DNA of 64,000 bases, from positions 266,001 through 330,000 of the forward strand of contig NZ_JALJZW010000003.1 in assembly GCF_024171495.1 (NCBI RefSeq), given 5' to 3'. This DNA comes from Deinococcus sp. HSC-46F16. GTDB lineage: Bacteria; Deinococcota; Deinococci; Deinococcales; Deinococcaceae. The notes beneath the pieces were generated by a model that worked only from the letters and a program-made list of their open reading frames with translations, searched no databases and was not told where the DNA came from. Within the stretch, counting starts at the first letter, position 1. Each line of letters begins with the position of its first letter. Position numbers and translations under genes: made by a program. Shown in pieces: positions 33,948 to 46,108 of the stretch.

Positions 33948-34505
33948 ATGACCCAGCGCCGCACGCTCGCCCTGACCCTTTTTCTGGTCCTCCTCCCCGT
34001 CGCCGCCGCCCAGACGGGCGCCCGGATGGCCCAGAGGCAGCCCGTGCTGGACCTCGCACAGACGGTGCGTCTGCTGCCCGAATTGGAAAAGAACAAGGCC
34101 ACCGCCGTGACGAAGACGCAGGCCAAATCACTGATCACCATCCTGACCGCCCTGCAAAAAGCCAAGGCTGTGCAGCCGAACGATGCCAAGAAGTACTTGA
34201 CCCAGATCGAGACCAAAATCCTGACGGGCCGTCAACTCACGGCACTCGACAGCCTGCTGATCGAGGCTGAGGAGGAGCGGGCTGCCCGGCGGGCGCAGGC
34301 GCAGAGTGGTCAGCCCCAGCGACAGGCGGGCGTGAGCATTCCGGGGATACCGGGCCGGATCGGCGCGGCGCAGGGCCAGCAGCGCCCTGGCACCCCGGGC
34401 ACAGCCGCCGCCCGCTCGCCCCAGGACGACGCTTTCAACCCCTTCGTGCAGGGGCCGACAGCCGACCGTCTCAAGGCTTATCTGGCCCTGCTGCGGAAAA
34501 AGTAG
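33948..34505 (+). CDS. Small secreted protein at the end of the efflux operon
   Basis: It has 185 residues with a signal peptide (MTQRRTLALTLFLVLLPVAAAQ) and AAGGAG upstream. The mature part has a helical stretch (about 32-105, LDLAQTVRLLPELEKNKATAVTKTQAKSLI and similar), then a Pro/Gln/Gly-rich linker, and ends with FVQGPTADRLKAYLALLRKK. I do not recognise a family. Its place 28 nt after the permease suggests it belongs to the same transcript and helps or reports on the efflux complex. Confidence 0.7.
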   Translation: MTQRRTLALTLFLVLLPVAAAQTGARMAQRQPVLDLAQTVRLLPELEKNKATAVTKTQAKSLITILTALQKAKAVQPNDAKKYLTQIETKILTGRQLTALDSLLIEAEEERAARRAQAQSGQPQRQAGVSIPGIPGRIGAAQGQQRPGTPGTAAARSPQDDAFNPFVQGPTADRLKAYLALLRKK

Positions 34506-34869
34506 GCTTCAGCGGTGGTGGCACGCCGTCAGTCCGGTTGAGGGGGACCCGGTACGGCGGAGATGGGATGAGCCTCGAAGACAGGAGGCGCCCTCATGAC
34601 CCGCGGCAGAACATCTAGCGCCGAGTTCGATCGAGACGCCGCCGAACTCGCCCGAACCAGCGGGAACGTCGCGGGGAGCACGCGCGACCTGGGCACCGCC
34701 GCGTCCCTGCCGAGGAAGTGGATAAACACCGAGCAGGAGAAGGGCCATCGAGCATTTGACGGAAAAACGTCTGCGGCGGCGAAAGACCCCTCGCCCAACC
34801 CTCTCCCGCGGCGCTGTGCAGGTTTGCCAGCAGCTCTGCGAGTCTCCCCCCGGAGAGGGCTGAACCCTG
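34506..34869. other. Non-coding stretch with a transposase remnant
   Basis: Apart from the IS3-type fragment at 34596-34766, no gene is seen. At 34795-34860 CCCTCTCCCG and GGAGAGGG can pair around a GC-rich loop. Confidence 0.5.
34596..34766 (+). pseudogene. IS3-family transposase OrfA remnant
   Basis: 57 codons from ATG 34596 resemble the N-terminal helix-turn-helix of IS3 OrfA proteins: SSAEFDRDAAELARTSGN, then STRDLGTAASLPRKWINTE and EKGHRAFDGK. The frame then continues into unrelated proline-rich sequence. Neither the rest of OrfA, OrfB nor terminal inverted repeats are visible, so this is a decayed fragment. Confidence 0.7.
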
Positions 34870-35316
34870 TCAGGGCCGTTCTTTGGGAGACAGCGCCGCC
34901 GTGGCGAACCAGAAGGTGCCGAAGGACTTGATGACCTCCACGAACTCGCTGACCGTGACGGGTTTGGGGATGTAGGCGTTCGCGTGCAGGTTGTACGAGC
35001 GCCAGATGTCGCCCTCGGCCCGCGAGGTGGTCAGCACGACGACCGGGATGTTGCGCAGGGCGTCGTCCACCTTCAGCACGTCGAGCACCTCCAGCCCGCC
35101 CATGCGCGGCATGTTCAGGTCGAGCAGGATCACGTCGGGCACGGCGGCTGCCGCGTAGGGGCCTTCGCGCCGCAAGAAGGCCAGGGCGTCCACCCCGTCG
35201 CGGGCGACGTGCAGGCGGTGGGGAAAGTGCGCCTCCTCAAAGGCTTCTTCCGTAAGCAGGATGTCGGCCGGGTTGTCCTCGACCAGCAGAATCTCGATGG
35301 GTTTGTGGGGCGTCAT
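34870..35316 (-). CDS. Single-domain response regulator
   Basis: It has 148 residues, a receiver domain only. The acidic pair is Glu13/Asp14, the phospho-acceptor is Asp66 in DVILLDLNMPRMGG, the conserved Thr is in VVVLTTSRAEGD, and the switch lysine is in AYIPKPVT. The FPHRLHVARDGVDALAFLRREG and NLHANAYI(P/V)KP patterns match the Rcp1-like regulators that pair with phytochrome-type or hybrid kinases. No kinase gene is adjacent. AGGAG lies 12 nt before the ATG. Confidence 0.88.
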   Translation of the reverse strand: MTPHKPIEILLVEDNPADILLTEEAFEEAHFPHRLHVARDGVDALAFLRREGPYAAAAVPDVILLDLNMPRMGGLEVLDVLKVDDALRNIPVVVLTTSRAEGDIWRSYNLHANAYIPKPVTVSEFVEVIKSFGTFWFATAALSPKERP

Positions 35317-35982
35317 GGGGTAGGCGGACTCCTGGGGGCTGAAACCGGACGAGCCTGGCGGACCGGAAAGCGCCAACGCTCGGACGACTAAAAATACGCC
35401 AAAACTAGCGGAGCACCGCCGCCCGCCGCTCTTTTTTGCATGAAGGGGGTCTTTAGGAGTGGCCACGCGCGAGAGAAAGGACGCGGCGGAGCAGGGTTTC
35501 GGTCAGGGGGCCGCAGCGACCCGGACCCACCTGCGCCAGCTTTCCAGACCCCGCGTCATGGGGTAAAGGGGCGAGCGGCGCCCGCCCCACCCGGACTTCA
35601 CCCACCAGCCGGAAGGGCCAGCGGGCGTGATCAATGGTGCGGACTGTTGGCACTTCCATGTCAGCAAAGTGCGAGGAACATAGCGCTTTCAGCTCCTCCC
35701 CTTGAGGGGGAGGTCGGGAGGGGGTGAGCTGGCTTGGCGTCCCAGACGGCAGTGCTCCCCACTCCCCTCGTTGGCCCACCAAAACTGTCCGCACCCTTGG
35801 TGATCCGGGTGCCGTCCACTCCGTTCTCCGCCCGGAACACTGCCGGGTGGAGAACTCCCTTCCCGGCCACCGTTGCGCTCCTGCTCGCTCTGCTTCGCAG
35901 CTTTGCCAGTCCGCTCGGGGTGAACAGTCTTTGGGACTGCTGGTCCGGAAGCCGTATGAGCCGCTCCCGGTCGGGGGGCGCC
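35317..35982. other. Non-coding stretch rich in small repeats
   Basis: No gene is supported. It has an A/T-rich patch at about 35388-35408 that could hold the promoter of the response regulator on the minus strand. A CTCCCC/GGGGAG type stem lies at about 35693-35720. The 68-bp repeat copy B is at 35809-35876, followed by CTCTGCTTCGCAGCT (35898-35912), a loose hairpin with GTGAACAGTC, and GGAAGCCGTATGAG at about 35947-35960. Confidence 0.45.
35809..35876 (+). repeat. 68-bp dispersed repeat, copy B
   Basis: Same length and no gaps against 20309-20376 and 55942-56009. It shares CCGTCCA, CCGTTCTC, and GAACTCCCTTCCCGGCCACCGT split over the right third. Confidence 0.75.
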
Positions 35983-37692
<1,710 letters not shown>

Positions 37693-37774
37693 GAGAAACC
37701 TCCGGAGGAGAGCCGGGCCACCTGCCCCCGCTGCGGGGAGGCGGGCGGCCGGAACGTATGTTGTGCGTGCCTGG

Positions 37775-37803
37775 AGTGTAGGGCATGGGGCTCGCACGGC
37801 AAA
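37775..37803 (-). promoter_or_regulatory. Candidate promoter of the acyl-CoA synthetase gene
   Basis: On the minus strand TTTGCC (37803-37798) is followed after 17 nt by TACACT (37780-37775). The -10 is good, the -35 weak. Transcripts would carry an approximately 75-nt leader with a GGAGG site. Confidence 0.4.
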
Positions 37804-37812
37804 GGCGGGGTG

Positions 37813-37834
37813 CTGCTCGTCACGTGACGAGCAG
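37813..37834. promoter_or_regulatory. 22-bp perfect palindrome between divergent genes
   Basis: The half-site CTGCTCGTCAC is followed immediately by its exact reverse complement. It lies 9 bp beyond the minus-strand -35 and about 43 bp before the TAGGCT (37877-37882) that may serve the plus-strand gene. The length and symmetry suit a TetR- or similar dimeric regulator controlling both genes. Confidence 0.6.
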
Positions 37835-37902
37835 GCGGAAAAGCCCCCCCGGCCGTCCCTTTCCGCCTGAACCCCGTAGGCTGGAGCGCAGGAGGTCCAC
37901 CC

Positions 37903-39186
37903 ATGTTCCAGCCGCCCGCGCCCGAAACGACCCACGAGACCCTCTTTACCGTCGAGGCCACCCCCTTCAAGTTCGGCTCCGGCGCGGCGGCCGACGCGGG
38001 CTGGGAGGCGGCGCGGCTGGGGATGCGCCGGGCCTTCGTGGTGGTGGACCCGGCGCTGGCGGGGGGCGAAACGGCCGGGCGCGTGCTGAACAGCCTGCGC
38101 GGAGCCGGGGTGGAGGTCGTGCTCTACACGGGCGTGCGGGTCGAGCCGGACCTTCCCAGCCTCGAGCGGGCGGGCGCGGCGGCGCGGGAAGCGGGGGCCG
38201 ACGGCTTCGTGGGGCTGGGGGGCGGCTCGACACTCGACACCGCGAAAGTCGCCAACCTGCTCGCCACCCACGGCGGCGCGGTGATGGACTGGGTCAACCC
38301 CCCGGTGGGCGGCGGCCGGGCGGTGCCGGGGCCGCTGCGCCCGCTGCTGGCGATTCCCACGACGGCTGGGTCGGGGTCGGAGGCGACAACGGTGGCGATC
38401 CTCGACCTGCCGGACCTGGGAATCAAAAGCGGGATCAGCCACAGGTATCTGCGGCCCGCGCAGGCGCTGGTGGACCCCGAACTGACGCGCACCGCCCCGG
38501 CGGGCGTGATCGCGTCGGCAGGCCTGGACGTGGTGTGCCACGCGGCCGAAAGCCTGCTCAGCCGCCCCTACACCTCGCGCCCCCGGCCCGATTCTCCTGC
38601 CGCCCGCCCCCCCTACCAGGGCAGCAACCCGGTCGCGGACGTGTGGTCGGCGCAGGCCCTGCGCTTCGGCGGCGAATACCTGCGCCGGGCGGTGCAAGGG
38701 CCGGACGACCTGGAGGCGAGGGGCTTCATGATGCTTTCCGCGACGATGGCGGGGGTGGGCTTCGGGTCGGCCGGAGTGCATATCCCACACGCCTGCGCGT
38801 ACCCCATCGCGGGGCTGCGGCACACCTACCGGGCCGCCGGGTATCCCACCGACCACGCCTTTGTGCCGCACGGCTACAGCGTGATCGTGACCGCGCCCGC
38901 CGCCTTCCGCTTCACCTTCGCGGCGGACCCCGAAAAGCATGTGCGGGCCGCGACCCTGCTGACCGGGCGCGAGTATGCTCCCGACGACGCAGACGCCCTG
39001 CCAAACGCGCTGCGCGACCTGATGCGTGACGTGGGGGCACCCACCACCCTGACCGAACTCGGGTACAGCGAGGCCGACCTGCCCGCCCTGGTGGAGGGCG
39101 CCTTGAAGCAGCAGCGGCTCCTCGCAGTGGCCCCCCGCACGCCGAGCGCCGCCGACCTGGAGGCCATCTTGCGGGCGTCGCTGTAG
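37903..39186 (+). CDS. Iron-containing alcohol dehydrogenase, hydroxyacid-oxoacid transhydrogenase type
   Basis: It has 427 residues of the group-III alcohol dehydrogenase fold. The nucleotide loop is VGLGGGSTLDTAKVANLL, followed by PTTAGSGSEATT. Metal-binding histidines lie in the stretch from VCHAAESLLSRPYTSR to HIPHACAYPIAGLRHTY and FVPHGYSV. The long insert RPRPDSPAARPPYQGSNP and the LGIKSGISHRYLRP block are typical of the ADHFE1-like hydroxyacid-oxoacid transhydrogenases. Oxidation of 4-hydroxybutyrate with 2-oxoglutarate is the known activity of that group; here it is an inference. AGGAGG precedes the ATG. Confidence 0.82.
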   Translation: MFQPPAPETTHETLFTVEATPFKFGSGAAADAGWEAARLGMRRAFVVVDPALAGGETAGRVLNSLRGAGVEVVLYTGVRVEPDLPSLERAGAAAREAGADGFVGLGGGSTLDTAKVANLLATHGGAVMDWVNPPVGGGRAVPGPLRPLLAIPTTAGSGSEATTVAILDLPDLGIKSGISHRYLRPAQALVDPELTRTAPAGVIASAGLDVVCHAAESLLSRPYTSRPRPDSPAARPPYQGSNPVADVWSAQALRFGGEYLRRAVQGPDDLEARGFMMLSATMAGVGFGSAGVHIPHACAYPIAGLRHTYRAAGYPTDHAFVPHGYSVIVTAPAAFRFTFAADPEKHVRAATLLTGREYAPDDADALPNALRDLMRDVGAPTTLTELGYSEADLPALVEGALKQQRLLAVAPRTPSAADLEAILRASL

Positions 39187-39196
39187 CCCCACCCAG

Positions 39197-41665
39197 CTAT
39201 TCGAGTTCGCGCTGCACCTCTTCCAGACGGGTCCGCTCCTGGGCCGCGCTTTCGTGCTCCCCACGGGCCAGGTGCCAGTCGATCAGTTCAGTGCGTGCCC
39301 CCACGTCGAGAGGGTCCGCGCCGATCAGAGCACGCAGGGCGTCGCGGCGCTCCACGCTGTCGCCGGGCTGGGCAGCGGCGTACACCTGCAGGGCGTCGAG
39401 CACCAGCCGTTCAGCGAGCTCGCGTTCCTCGTGCAGCTCGGCGGCGAGGTCGGGGAGGACGGTGGGGGGAGTGGCCTCCCGGCGAATCAGGACCCCGAGG
39501 CGCTCCGGGTCGCGGTCGGTGACGGCGGCATACAGGTCCGCGAGGTCGCTGCGCACCGGGAAGGTCAGAGTGAGGCGTCCCCGCGCACTGCTGATGGGGC
39601 TGACCCCGAAGGTGCTGCGCAGGTGGTAGATCGCAGTCTGGAGGCTGGCCACCGGATTCTTGGCGCCGGGCCAGAAGCGTTCGGCCAGCCCCTCGCGCGG
39701 CTGCGAGCGCCCCGAGAGTGCGAGGGCCACCAGCAGCGCCGCGCTCTTGCGGGTGGGAAAGTCGCCCGACTCCCAGACCCGTCCGGCCTGCGTGACCCGC
39801 AGCGGCCCCAGCACCCGGATCTCCAGCGGGAAGAGGGCACGGGTGGCTTCGTCTCCCGCGTGGGCGACCAGACGGTGCGCCGTGCCCCCCCGCAGCAGCG
39901 GGCGGTAGCCGTGGGCACGAATCAGGGCAAGCGCTTCGGTCAGGTCCTCGGGCGTGCCCCGGTGCAGCAGGGCAGTGGCGAGTTCCAGGCGGGCGTCCTC
40001 CCGCCGGGCCTCTTCGACCACGGCACCGAGGTCCCCCTCCCCCTGGAGGGCCGCTTCGAGGTCGGCCCGCAGGCCCAGCGGCCGGGCCTCCTCCAGCGCC
40101 GCGCGGGCGGCGTCGGGGTCGCCAAGTTCGCGGCAGGTGCGGGCCAACAGCAGCGCGGTTTCGGCCCGCAGGCTGGGGTCCTCGGTCGGGATTTGCTCCA
40201 GCAGGGTGCGGGCGGTGCGGGGATGCCCGCCTTGCAAGGCAAGCAGCGCCTGCACCCGCGCGACCCAGCCGCGCAGGTCGGGAGCCACGCTCAGCGCCTG
40301 GGCGCGGGCGAGGTGCGTGCGGGCCTGCGCCGGGTCGTCGAGCAGCGCGTGGACCTCGGCGAGATTGACGTGGGTCAGGGCCGTCGCCCCCAGCCGGTGG
40401 CCTTCCAGCAGCGCCAGCGCCTGCCCGTAAGGACCCAGGGCCTCGGTCAGCAGGCCCCGGCCGAAGTGCAGCGCCCCCAGGGCTTCCAGGCTGCGGGCCT
40501 CGCGCCCCAGATCACCCGCCTCACGGAAGGCGGCCACTGCGTCGCCGAGGTCGCGCTCGGCCTCGGCATGACGGCCAAGCTGCACGAGCAGGGTCGCGCG
40601 GTTGTGCGCGGCCTCACCCCCGGTCAGGCCGCCCGCCCGCGCCGCGCCCCCGAGGTCCTCCAGCGCCCCGGCCGACTCGCCGCGCATCGCCCGCACCACC
40701 CCGCGGGCATTCAGGGCCAGGGGCCGCAGCGTGGGGGGCAGGTCCGGCAGGGCGCGGCTGTACAGCTCCTCGGCGCGGGCGGGGTCGCCGCAGGCGCGGG
40801 CCAGCACTCCGGCGAGGTACAGCGCGGCGGGCTGCTCGCGCCAGAAGGGAGGCAGGCCGCGCAGGGCTAGCCGCAGCGCGTCGGGTCCCGCGCCCACCCG
40901 CAGCTCGCGGGCCTGCAGGGTCAGCAGATCGTCCCAGGCCCCCGCCTCGCGCAGCAGGGTCAGGGCCTGGGGCGTGCGTCCGGCCCGGTGCAGCATCCCC
41001 GCCACTTCGCGGGCGAGGGCCGGGTCCGGCAGCGGGCACAGCCAGCGCCGCAGCACACCGGGCAGGCTCCAGCCCCCGGCCACCGGCCACAACCAACCGC
41101 CGTCCGTCAGGGCATCCACCTGCAGGGAAGCCACCCCCAACCGCGCCGCGACCTCTGGGGTGACGAGCGGGGTCAGGGCCAGGGCGCGGGCCGCCTCCCG
41201 GAGCTCGGTGGGCGGGAGGAAGGGAGCCAGCCGCACGTCGGCAAGGGGATGGCGGAACCACTCCTCCCATTCCTCCTCGGGGAGGTGACCCGCCAGCCCA
41301 CGGGCCAGCTCTAAAGCCGCAGGCCAGCCCTGCGCCAGCCCGAAGGTGTGGTCGGCCCAAGCAGGGTCCCCGCTCAGGGCGGCCCGCCACTCCTCCTGGG
41401 TCAGCCGCAGTTCGGCGCCACTCAGGACCAGGGGGGCCGTCTCCAGTGAATCCGCCTGTTCGCTCCATGCGGCCAGTTCCCGGCGTGAGCGCGGCCACCA
41501 CAGCCAGCGGGCCTCGCCGGGGGGCGGGGGGTCGCGCCAGACGGGCAGGGCATGGCTCCTGGCCCATTCGGTCATCCCCTCCTGCCCCACCCCTACCTCT
41601 ACGGGAGCCACGATCCGGGGGGGCAGGGAAGACAGCCGTTGAAGCAGGCGTGGGCACAGGGGCAT
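39197..41665 (-). CDS. Large SARP-like transcriptional regulator with TPR array
   Basis: It has 822 residues from ATG 41665. Residues 1 to about 240 include a helical region resembling the AAA-free arm of MalT/LuxR-type regulators without any Walker motif. Residues of about 250-600 are TPR-like helices. Residues of about 615-700 form an OmpR-like winged helix (IRVLGPLRVTQAGRVWESGDFPTRKSAALL and YHLRSTFGVS), and the rest is a BTAD-like helical domain. In SARP proteins the winged helix is N-terminal; here the order is reversed. TACACT lies 9 nt before the ATG, consistent with a very short leader. It is divergent from the subtilase gene, a likely target. Confidence 0.78.
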   Translation of the reverse strand: MPLCPRLLQRLSSLPPRIVAPVEVGVGQEGMTEWARSHALPVWRDPPPPGEARWLWWPRSRRELAAWSEQADSLETAPLVLSGAELRLTQEEWRAALSGDPAWADHTFGLAQGWPAALELARGLAGHLPEEEWEEWFRHPLADVRLAPFLPPTELREAARALALTPLVTPEVAARLGVASLQVDALTDGGWLWPVAGGWSLPGVLRRWLCPLPDPALAREVAGMLHRAGRTPQALTLLREAGAWDDLLTLQARELRVGAGPDALRLALRGLPPFWREQPAALYLAGVLARACGDPARAEELYSRALPDLPPTLRPLALNARGVVRAMRGESAGALEDLGGAARAGGLTGGEAAHNRATLLVQLGRHAEAERDLGDAVAAFREAGDLGREARSLEALGALHFGRGLLTEALGPYGQALALLEGHRLGATALTHVNLAEVHALLDDPAQARTHLARAQALSVAPDLRGWVARVQALLALQGGHPRTARTLLEQIPTEDPSLRAETALLLARTCRELGDPDAARAALEEARPLGLRADLEAALQGEGDLGAVVEEARREDARLELATALLHRGTPEDLTEALALIRAHGYRPLLRGGTAHRLVAHAGDEATRALFPLEIRVLGPLRVTQAGRVWESGDFPTRKSAALLVALALSGRSQPREGLAERFWPGAKNPVASLQTAIYHLRSTFGVSPISSARGRLTLTFPVRSDLADLYAAVTDRDPERLGVLIRREATPPTVLPDLAAELHEERELAERLVLDALQVYAAAQPGDSVERRDALRALIGADPLDVGARTELIDWHLARGEHESAAQERTRLEEVQRELE

Positions 41666-41707
41666 GGCGATCCCAGTGTAAAGCATTCCTTCATACAATT
41701 CCCAGAA

Positions 41708-41721
41708 ATGCCGTCTGGCAT
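41708..41721. promoter_or_regulatory. Short palindrome between regulator and subtilase genes
   Basis: ATGCC (41708-41712) and GGCAT (41717-41721) flank 4 nt. It lies 43 bp upstream of the regulator's ATG and 97 bp upstream of the subtilase ATG, so it could be a binding site, but it is short and may be chance. Confidence 0.25.
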
Positions 41722-41817
41722 GAGGGTTTGCGGTTTTTTTGAGACCTCTTTGTTGAAATGACCGCAACGTTCAAGTCAGCCCACACCCGCCGCTCACCCC
41801 CATCTGGAGGACCGCCG

Positions 41818-43653
41818 ATGCAGAAGTTCACCCCCGCCGCCCTGAGCCTGACCGTCCTCCTCGCCGCCTGCGGGCAAAGCACCCCGACCGTTCGCGCTCC
41901 CCAGAGCAGCCCCACCGCACAGGGCGCTGCCCTCCAGACGCAGGCCGTGAAGACCATGACCTCCACCACCCTCTCCGAGTGCCAGGCCCTGTATGCGACG
42001 TCCCCCTCGGGCGTTCAGGTGGACAGCAGCATGAGCTACGGGCAGGTCGGCACCCTGATCCTCTCCTTTGCGGACGACACCAGCAAGGGCCGCGCCGTGC
42101 ACTGGATGGACTCGAACCTGCCGCTGGACCTCGGCCGAGGGCTCGGGGCGCTGGAGAACCTGCCTGTCGTGGCCGCCAAGCTGCTGGTGACGCCGGACCT
42201 GATCGAGCGCCTCAAGACGAACCTGCCCGGTCTGGTGTCGATCTATCAGGACGCCCCGCTGCGCTACTTGCTCAAGGAGAGCGTTTCGTACATCGGCGCG
42301 GACGTGGCCCGCAGCGCTTACGGGGTGGACGGCAAAGGCGTGGGCGTGGCGATCATTGACTCGGGGGTGGACGGCACCCACGCCGACCTGAGCCACATGG
42401 CCGAGAACGTGAAGCTGGTCGGCCCGGTCGTGGACCTGGGCGTGGGCGGCTACCTGCACGTCAAGCTGCCCAACACCGACACCTCCAGCGGCCACGGCAC
42501 CCACGTCGCGAGCACCATCGGCGGCAGCGGGGCGGCCTCGGAAGGCGCGAACAAGCGGCAAGGCGTGGCGCCCGGCGCGACCCTGGTGGGCGTGGGAGCC
42601 GGGGACGCCCTGAGCATCCTGTACGCGCTGGAAGGCTTCGACTACGTGCTGAAGCCGGAAATCCGCGAAACCCACAACATCCGCGTGATCAGCAACTCCT
42701 GGGGCTCGAGCGGCGAGTTCGCCCCCTACAACCCCATCAGCCTGGCGGCCAAGCGGGCCTACGACGCAGGCATCATCGTGACTTTTGCGGCGGGCAACGA
42801 GGGACCGGGCGCCAACACCCTCAACCCCTATTCGGCCAGCCCCTGCGTGCTGAGCGTGGCGGCGGGCGACAAGCAGGGCTATCTCGCCGACTTCAGCTCG
42901 CGGGGCCGCGCCGGGGACAGCCTGGTTCACCCCGACGTGACGGCCCCCGGCGTGGACATCAGCGCCGCCCGTGCACTGACCGGGCTGGCCGCGACCACCG
43001 TGCCCGACCTTGACAACCCGCTGTACTCGACCATCAGCGGCACCAGCATGGCGACCCCCCACATCAGTGGCGTCGTGGCCCTGATGCTGCAGGCCAACCC
43101 CAGCCTCAACCTCGACCGCGTGCTGGAGATCTTCAAGAAGACCAGCCGTCCGATGTACTACACCGAAACCAGCACGAACGGCCTCGACCCCAACCAGGTC
43201 GTGACCAAGCAGCGTGAGGAGTGGGAAGTGGGCTACGGCTACGTGGACGCGAACGCCGCCGTCCGCGAGGCGGTGCGCCTGAACACCAGCCGCTACACCC
43301 TCCAGACCACCGCCCTTCCCGGCTGGACCGGCACGGTGGCGCCCAGCATTTGCGCTCCCCTCCTGAACTGCGTGACGACCGCCCAGCACACCCAGACGAT
43401 CAGTGTGCCCAGCGGCGCCTCGGCGCTGCGGGTGGCGACCGAGTGGGGGAACCCCGGCTACGACCTCGACCTGGAGGTCTACGACCCCGCCGGGCGCCTG
43501 GTTGGCTCCAGCGCCCAGGGCACCAGCACGGGCGAGGCCGTCAGCATCCCCAGCCCGGTGGCTGGAAACTGGAAGGTCGTCCTCAAGGGCTTCCTGAACG
43601 GCTCCACGAGCTACACCGGGACCGCCGAAGTGGACAAGCTGGTGCGCCGCTAA
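41818..43653 (+). CDS. Secreted subtilisin-like serine protease (S8) with PPC-like C-terminal domain, lipoprotein
   Basis: It has 611 residues. The signal peptide ends in LLAACG, a lipobox with Cys19. A propeptide-like region precedes the catalytic core. The triad is Asp181 in AIIDSGVDGTH, His226 in SGHGTHVAST and Ser410 in SGTSMATPHISG, with oxyanion Asn in AAGNEGPG. The last 110 residues (SIPSGASALRV style, EWGNPGYDLDLEVYDPAG) form a beta-sandwich of the pre-peptidase C-terminal type. The ATG is preceded by TGGAGG; an in-frame upstream ATG at 41758 would bury the signal peptide. Confidence 0.92.
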   Translation: MQKFTPAALSLTVLLAACGQSTPTVRAPQSSPTAQGAALQTQAVKTMTSTTLSECQALYATSPSGVQVDSSMSYGQVGTLILSFADDTSKGRAVHWMDSNLPLDLGRGLGALENLPVVAAKLLVTPDLIERLKTNLPGLVSIYQDAPLRYLLKESVSYIGADVARSAYGVDGKGVGVAIIDSGVDGTHADLSHMAENVKLVGPVVDLGVGGYLHVKLPNTDTSSGHGTHVASTIGGSGAASEGANKRQGVAPGATLVGVGAGDALSILYALEGFDYVLKPEIRETHNIRVISNSWGSSGEFAPYNPISLAAKRAYDAGIIVTFAAGNEGPGANTLNPYSASPCVLSVAAGDKQGYLADFSSRGRAGDSLVHPDVTAPGVDISAARALTGLAATTVPDLDNPLYSTISGTSMATPHISGVVALMLQANPSLNLDRVLEIFKKTSRPMYYTETSTNGLDPNQVVTKQREEWEVGYGYVDANAAVREAVRLNTSRYTLQTTALPGWTGTVAPSICAPLLNCVTTAQHTQTISVPSGASALRVATEWGNPGYDLDLEVYDPAGRLVGSSAQGTSTGEAVSIPSPVAGNWKVVLKGFLNGSTSYTGTAEVDKLVRR

Positions 43654-43668
43654 AGCCCAAGCCGTCAC

Positions 43669-43714
43669 GGGAGGGGGAGTGGAACCCACGCCGGGTTCTC
43701 CTGCCCCCTCTCCC
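43669..43714. terminator. Terminator-like hairpin after the subtilase gene
   Basis: GGGAGGGGGAG (43669-43679) pairs with CTGCCCCCTCTCCC (43701-43714) with two single-base bulges, above an inner GAACCC/GGGTTC stem (43682-43687 with 43693-43698). There is no T-tract. Confidence 0.45.
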
Positions 43715-43730
43715 TGGTATGTAGGCGTCC

Positions 43731-43736
43731 TACACT
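43731..43736 (+). promoter_or_regulatory. -10 hexamer of the DinB-family gene
   Basis: TACACT lies 5 nt before the ATG at 43742 with no ribosome-binding site. It is another leaderless layout. Confidence 0.5.
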
Positions 43737-43741
43737 GCGGC

Positions 43742-44272
43742 ATGACCCAACAGCAACAGGAAAACTGGGCCCAGGCCGCCGCCATGCTGCGCCGCCTGGG
43801 CACGAACGGGGATGAGGTCGCCGCCCGGCTCACCCGCGAGCTGGACGCCTTCGAGGCGGTTGTGGCCCGCTCACAGGACCGCTGGCATCAGCCGCTTTCC
43901 GGCCGCGAGTGGACCGCCGCGCAGGAGGCCGAGCACGTCCTCCTCGTCAACGAGAGCAGCGCCCGAATTGCGGCGCTGCTGGCCTCTGACCGCCCGCTGC
44001 GGCCCACGCCGCGCGTTCCCGGCGAGGAGGTCGCGGGCAAGCGTCAGGCCCCGGAGGGCACCCGCCCCGGACCCGATCAGCCCTGGGCGGCCCTGGCGGG
44101 GCGGCACGCGGCGGTGCGGGGACAGTTGCTGACGCTGGCGGGTCAGGCTGGGGACGACCCGGACCGCACCTTTTTCCACCCTTTCATGGGTGACCTGACC
44201 GCGCTGGACTGGCTGCGGATGGCGGCCTACCACGTCGGCCACCACCGGCGGCAACTGGAACGGGCGGGGTAA
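43742..44272 (+). CDS. DinB-like four-helix-bundle protein
   Basis: It has 176 residues: four helices with a conserved histidine in EAEHVLLVN and the H-x3-H pair in AAYHVGHHRRQ, the metal-binding set of DinB/YfiT-like proteins. Members act as thiol-dependent transferases or hydrolases; this one's substrate cannot be predicted. It stands alone and converges on the acyl-CoA dehydrogenase gene, only 9 nt away. Confidence 0.82.
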   Translation: MTQQQQENWAQAAAMLRRLGTNGDEVAARLTRELDAFEAVVARSQDRWHQPLSGREWTAAQEAEHVLLVNESSARIAALLASDRPLRPTPRVPGEEVAGKRQAPEGTRPGPDQPWAALAGRHAAVRGQLLTLAGQAGDDPDRTFFHPFMGDLTALDWLRMAAYHVGHHRRQLERAG

Positions 44273-44281
44273 GCCCTCTCT

Positions 44282-46078
<1,797 letters not shown>

Positions 46079-46108
46079 CGGGGGTGCTCCTTTCAAGGCG
46101 GAATGTCC

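Noticed and set aside
34596..34931. A complete 111-residue gene
   Set aside because: Only the first 57 codons look like a real protein (IS3 OrfA); the rest is Arg/Pro-rich readthrough overlapping the end of the response regulator gene.
35440..35982. Small open frames in the gap before the acyl-CoA synthetase gene
   Set aside because: They lack ribosome-binding sites and homologous motifs and run through the dispersed repeat.
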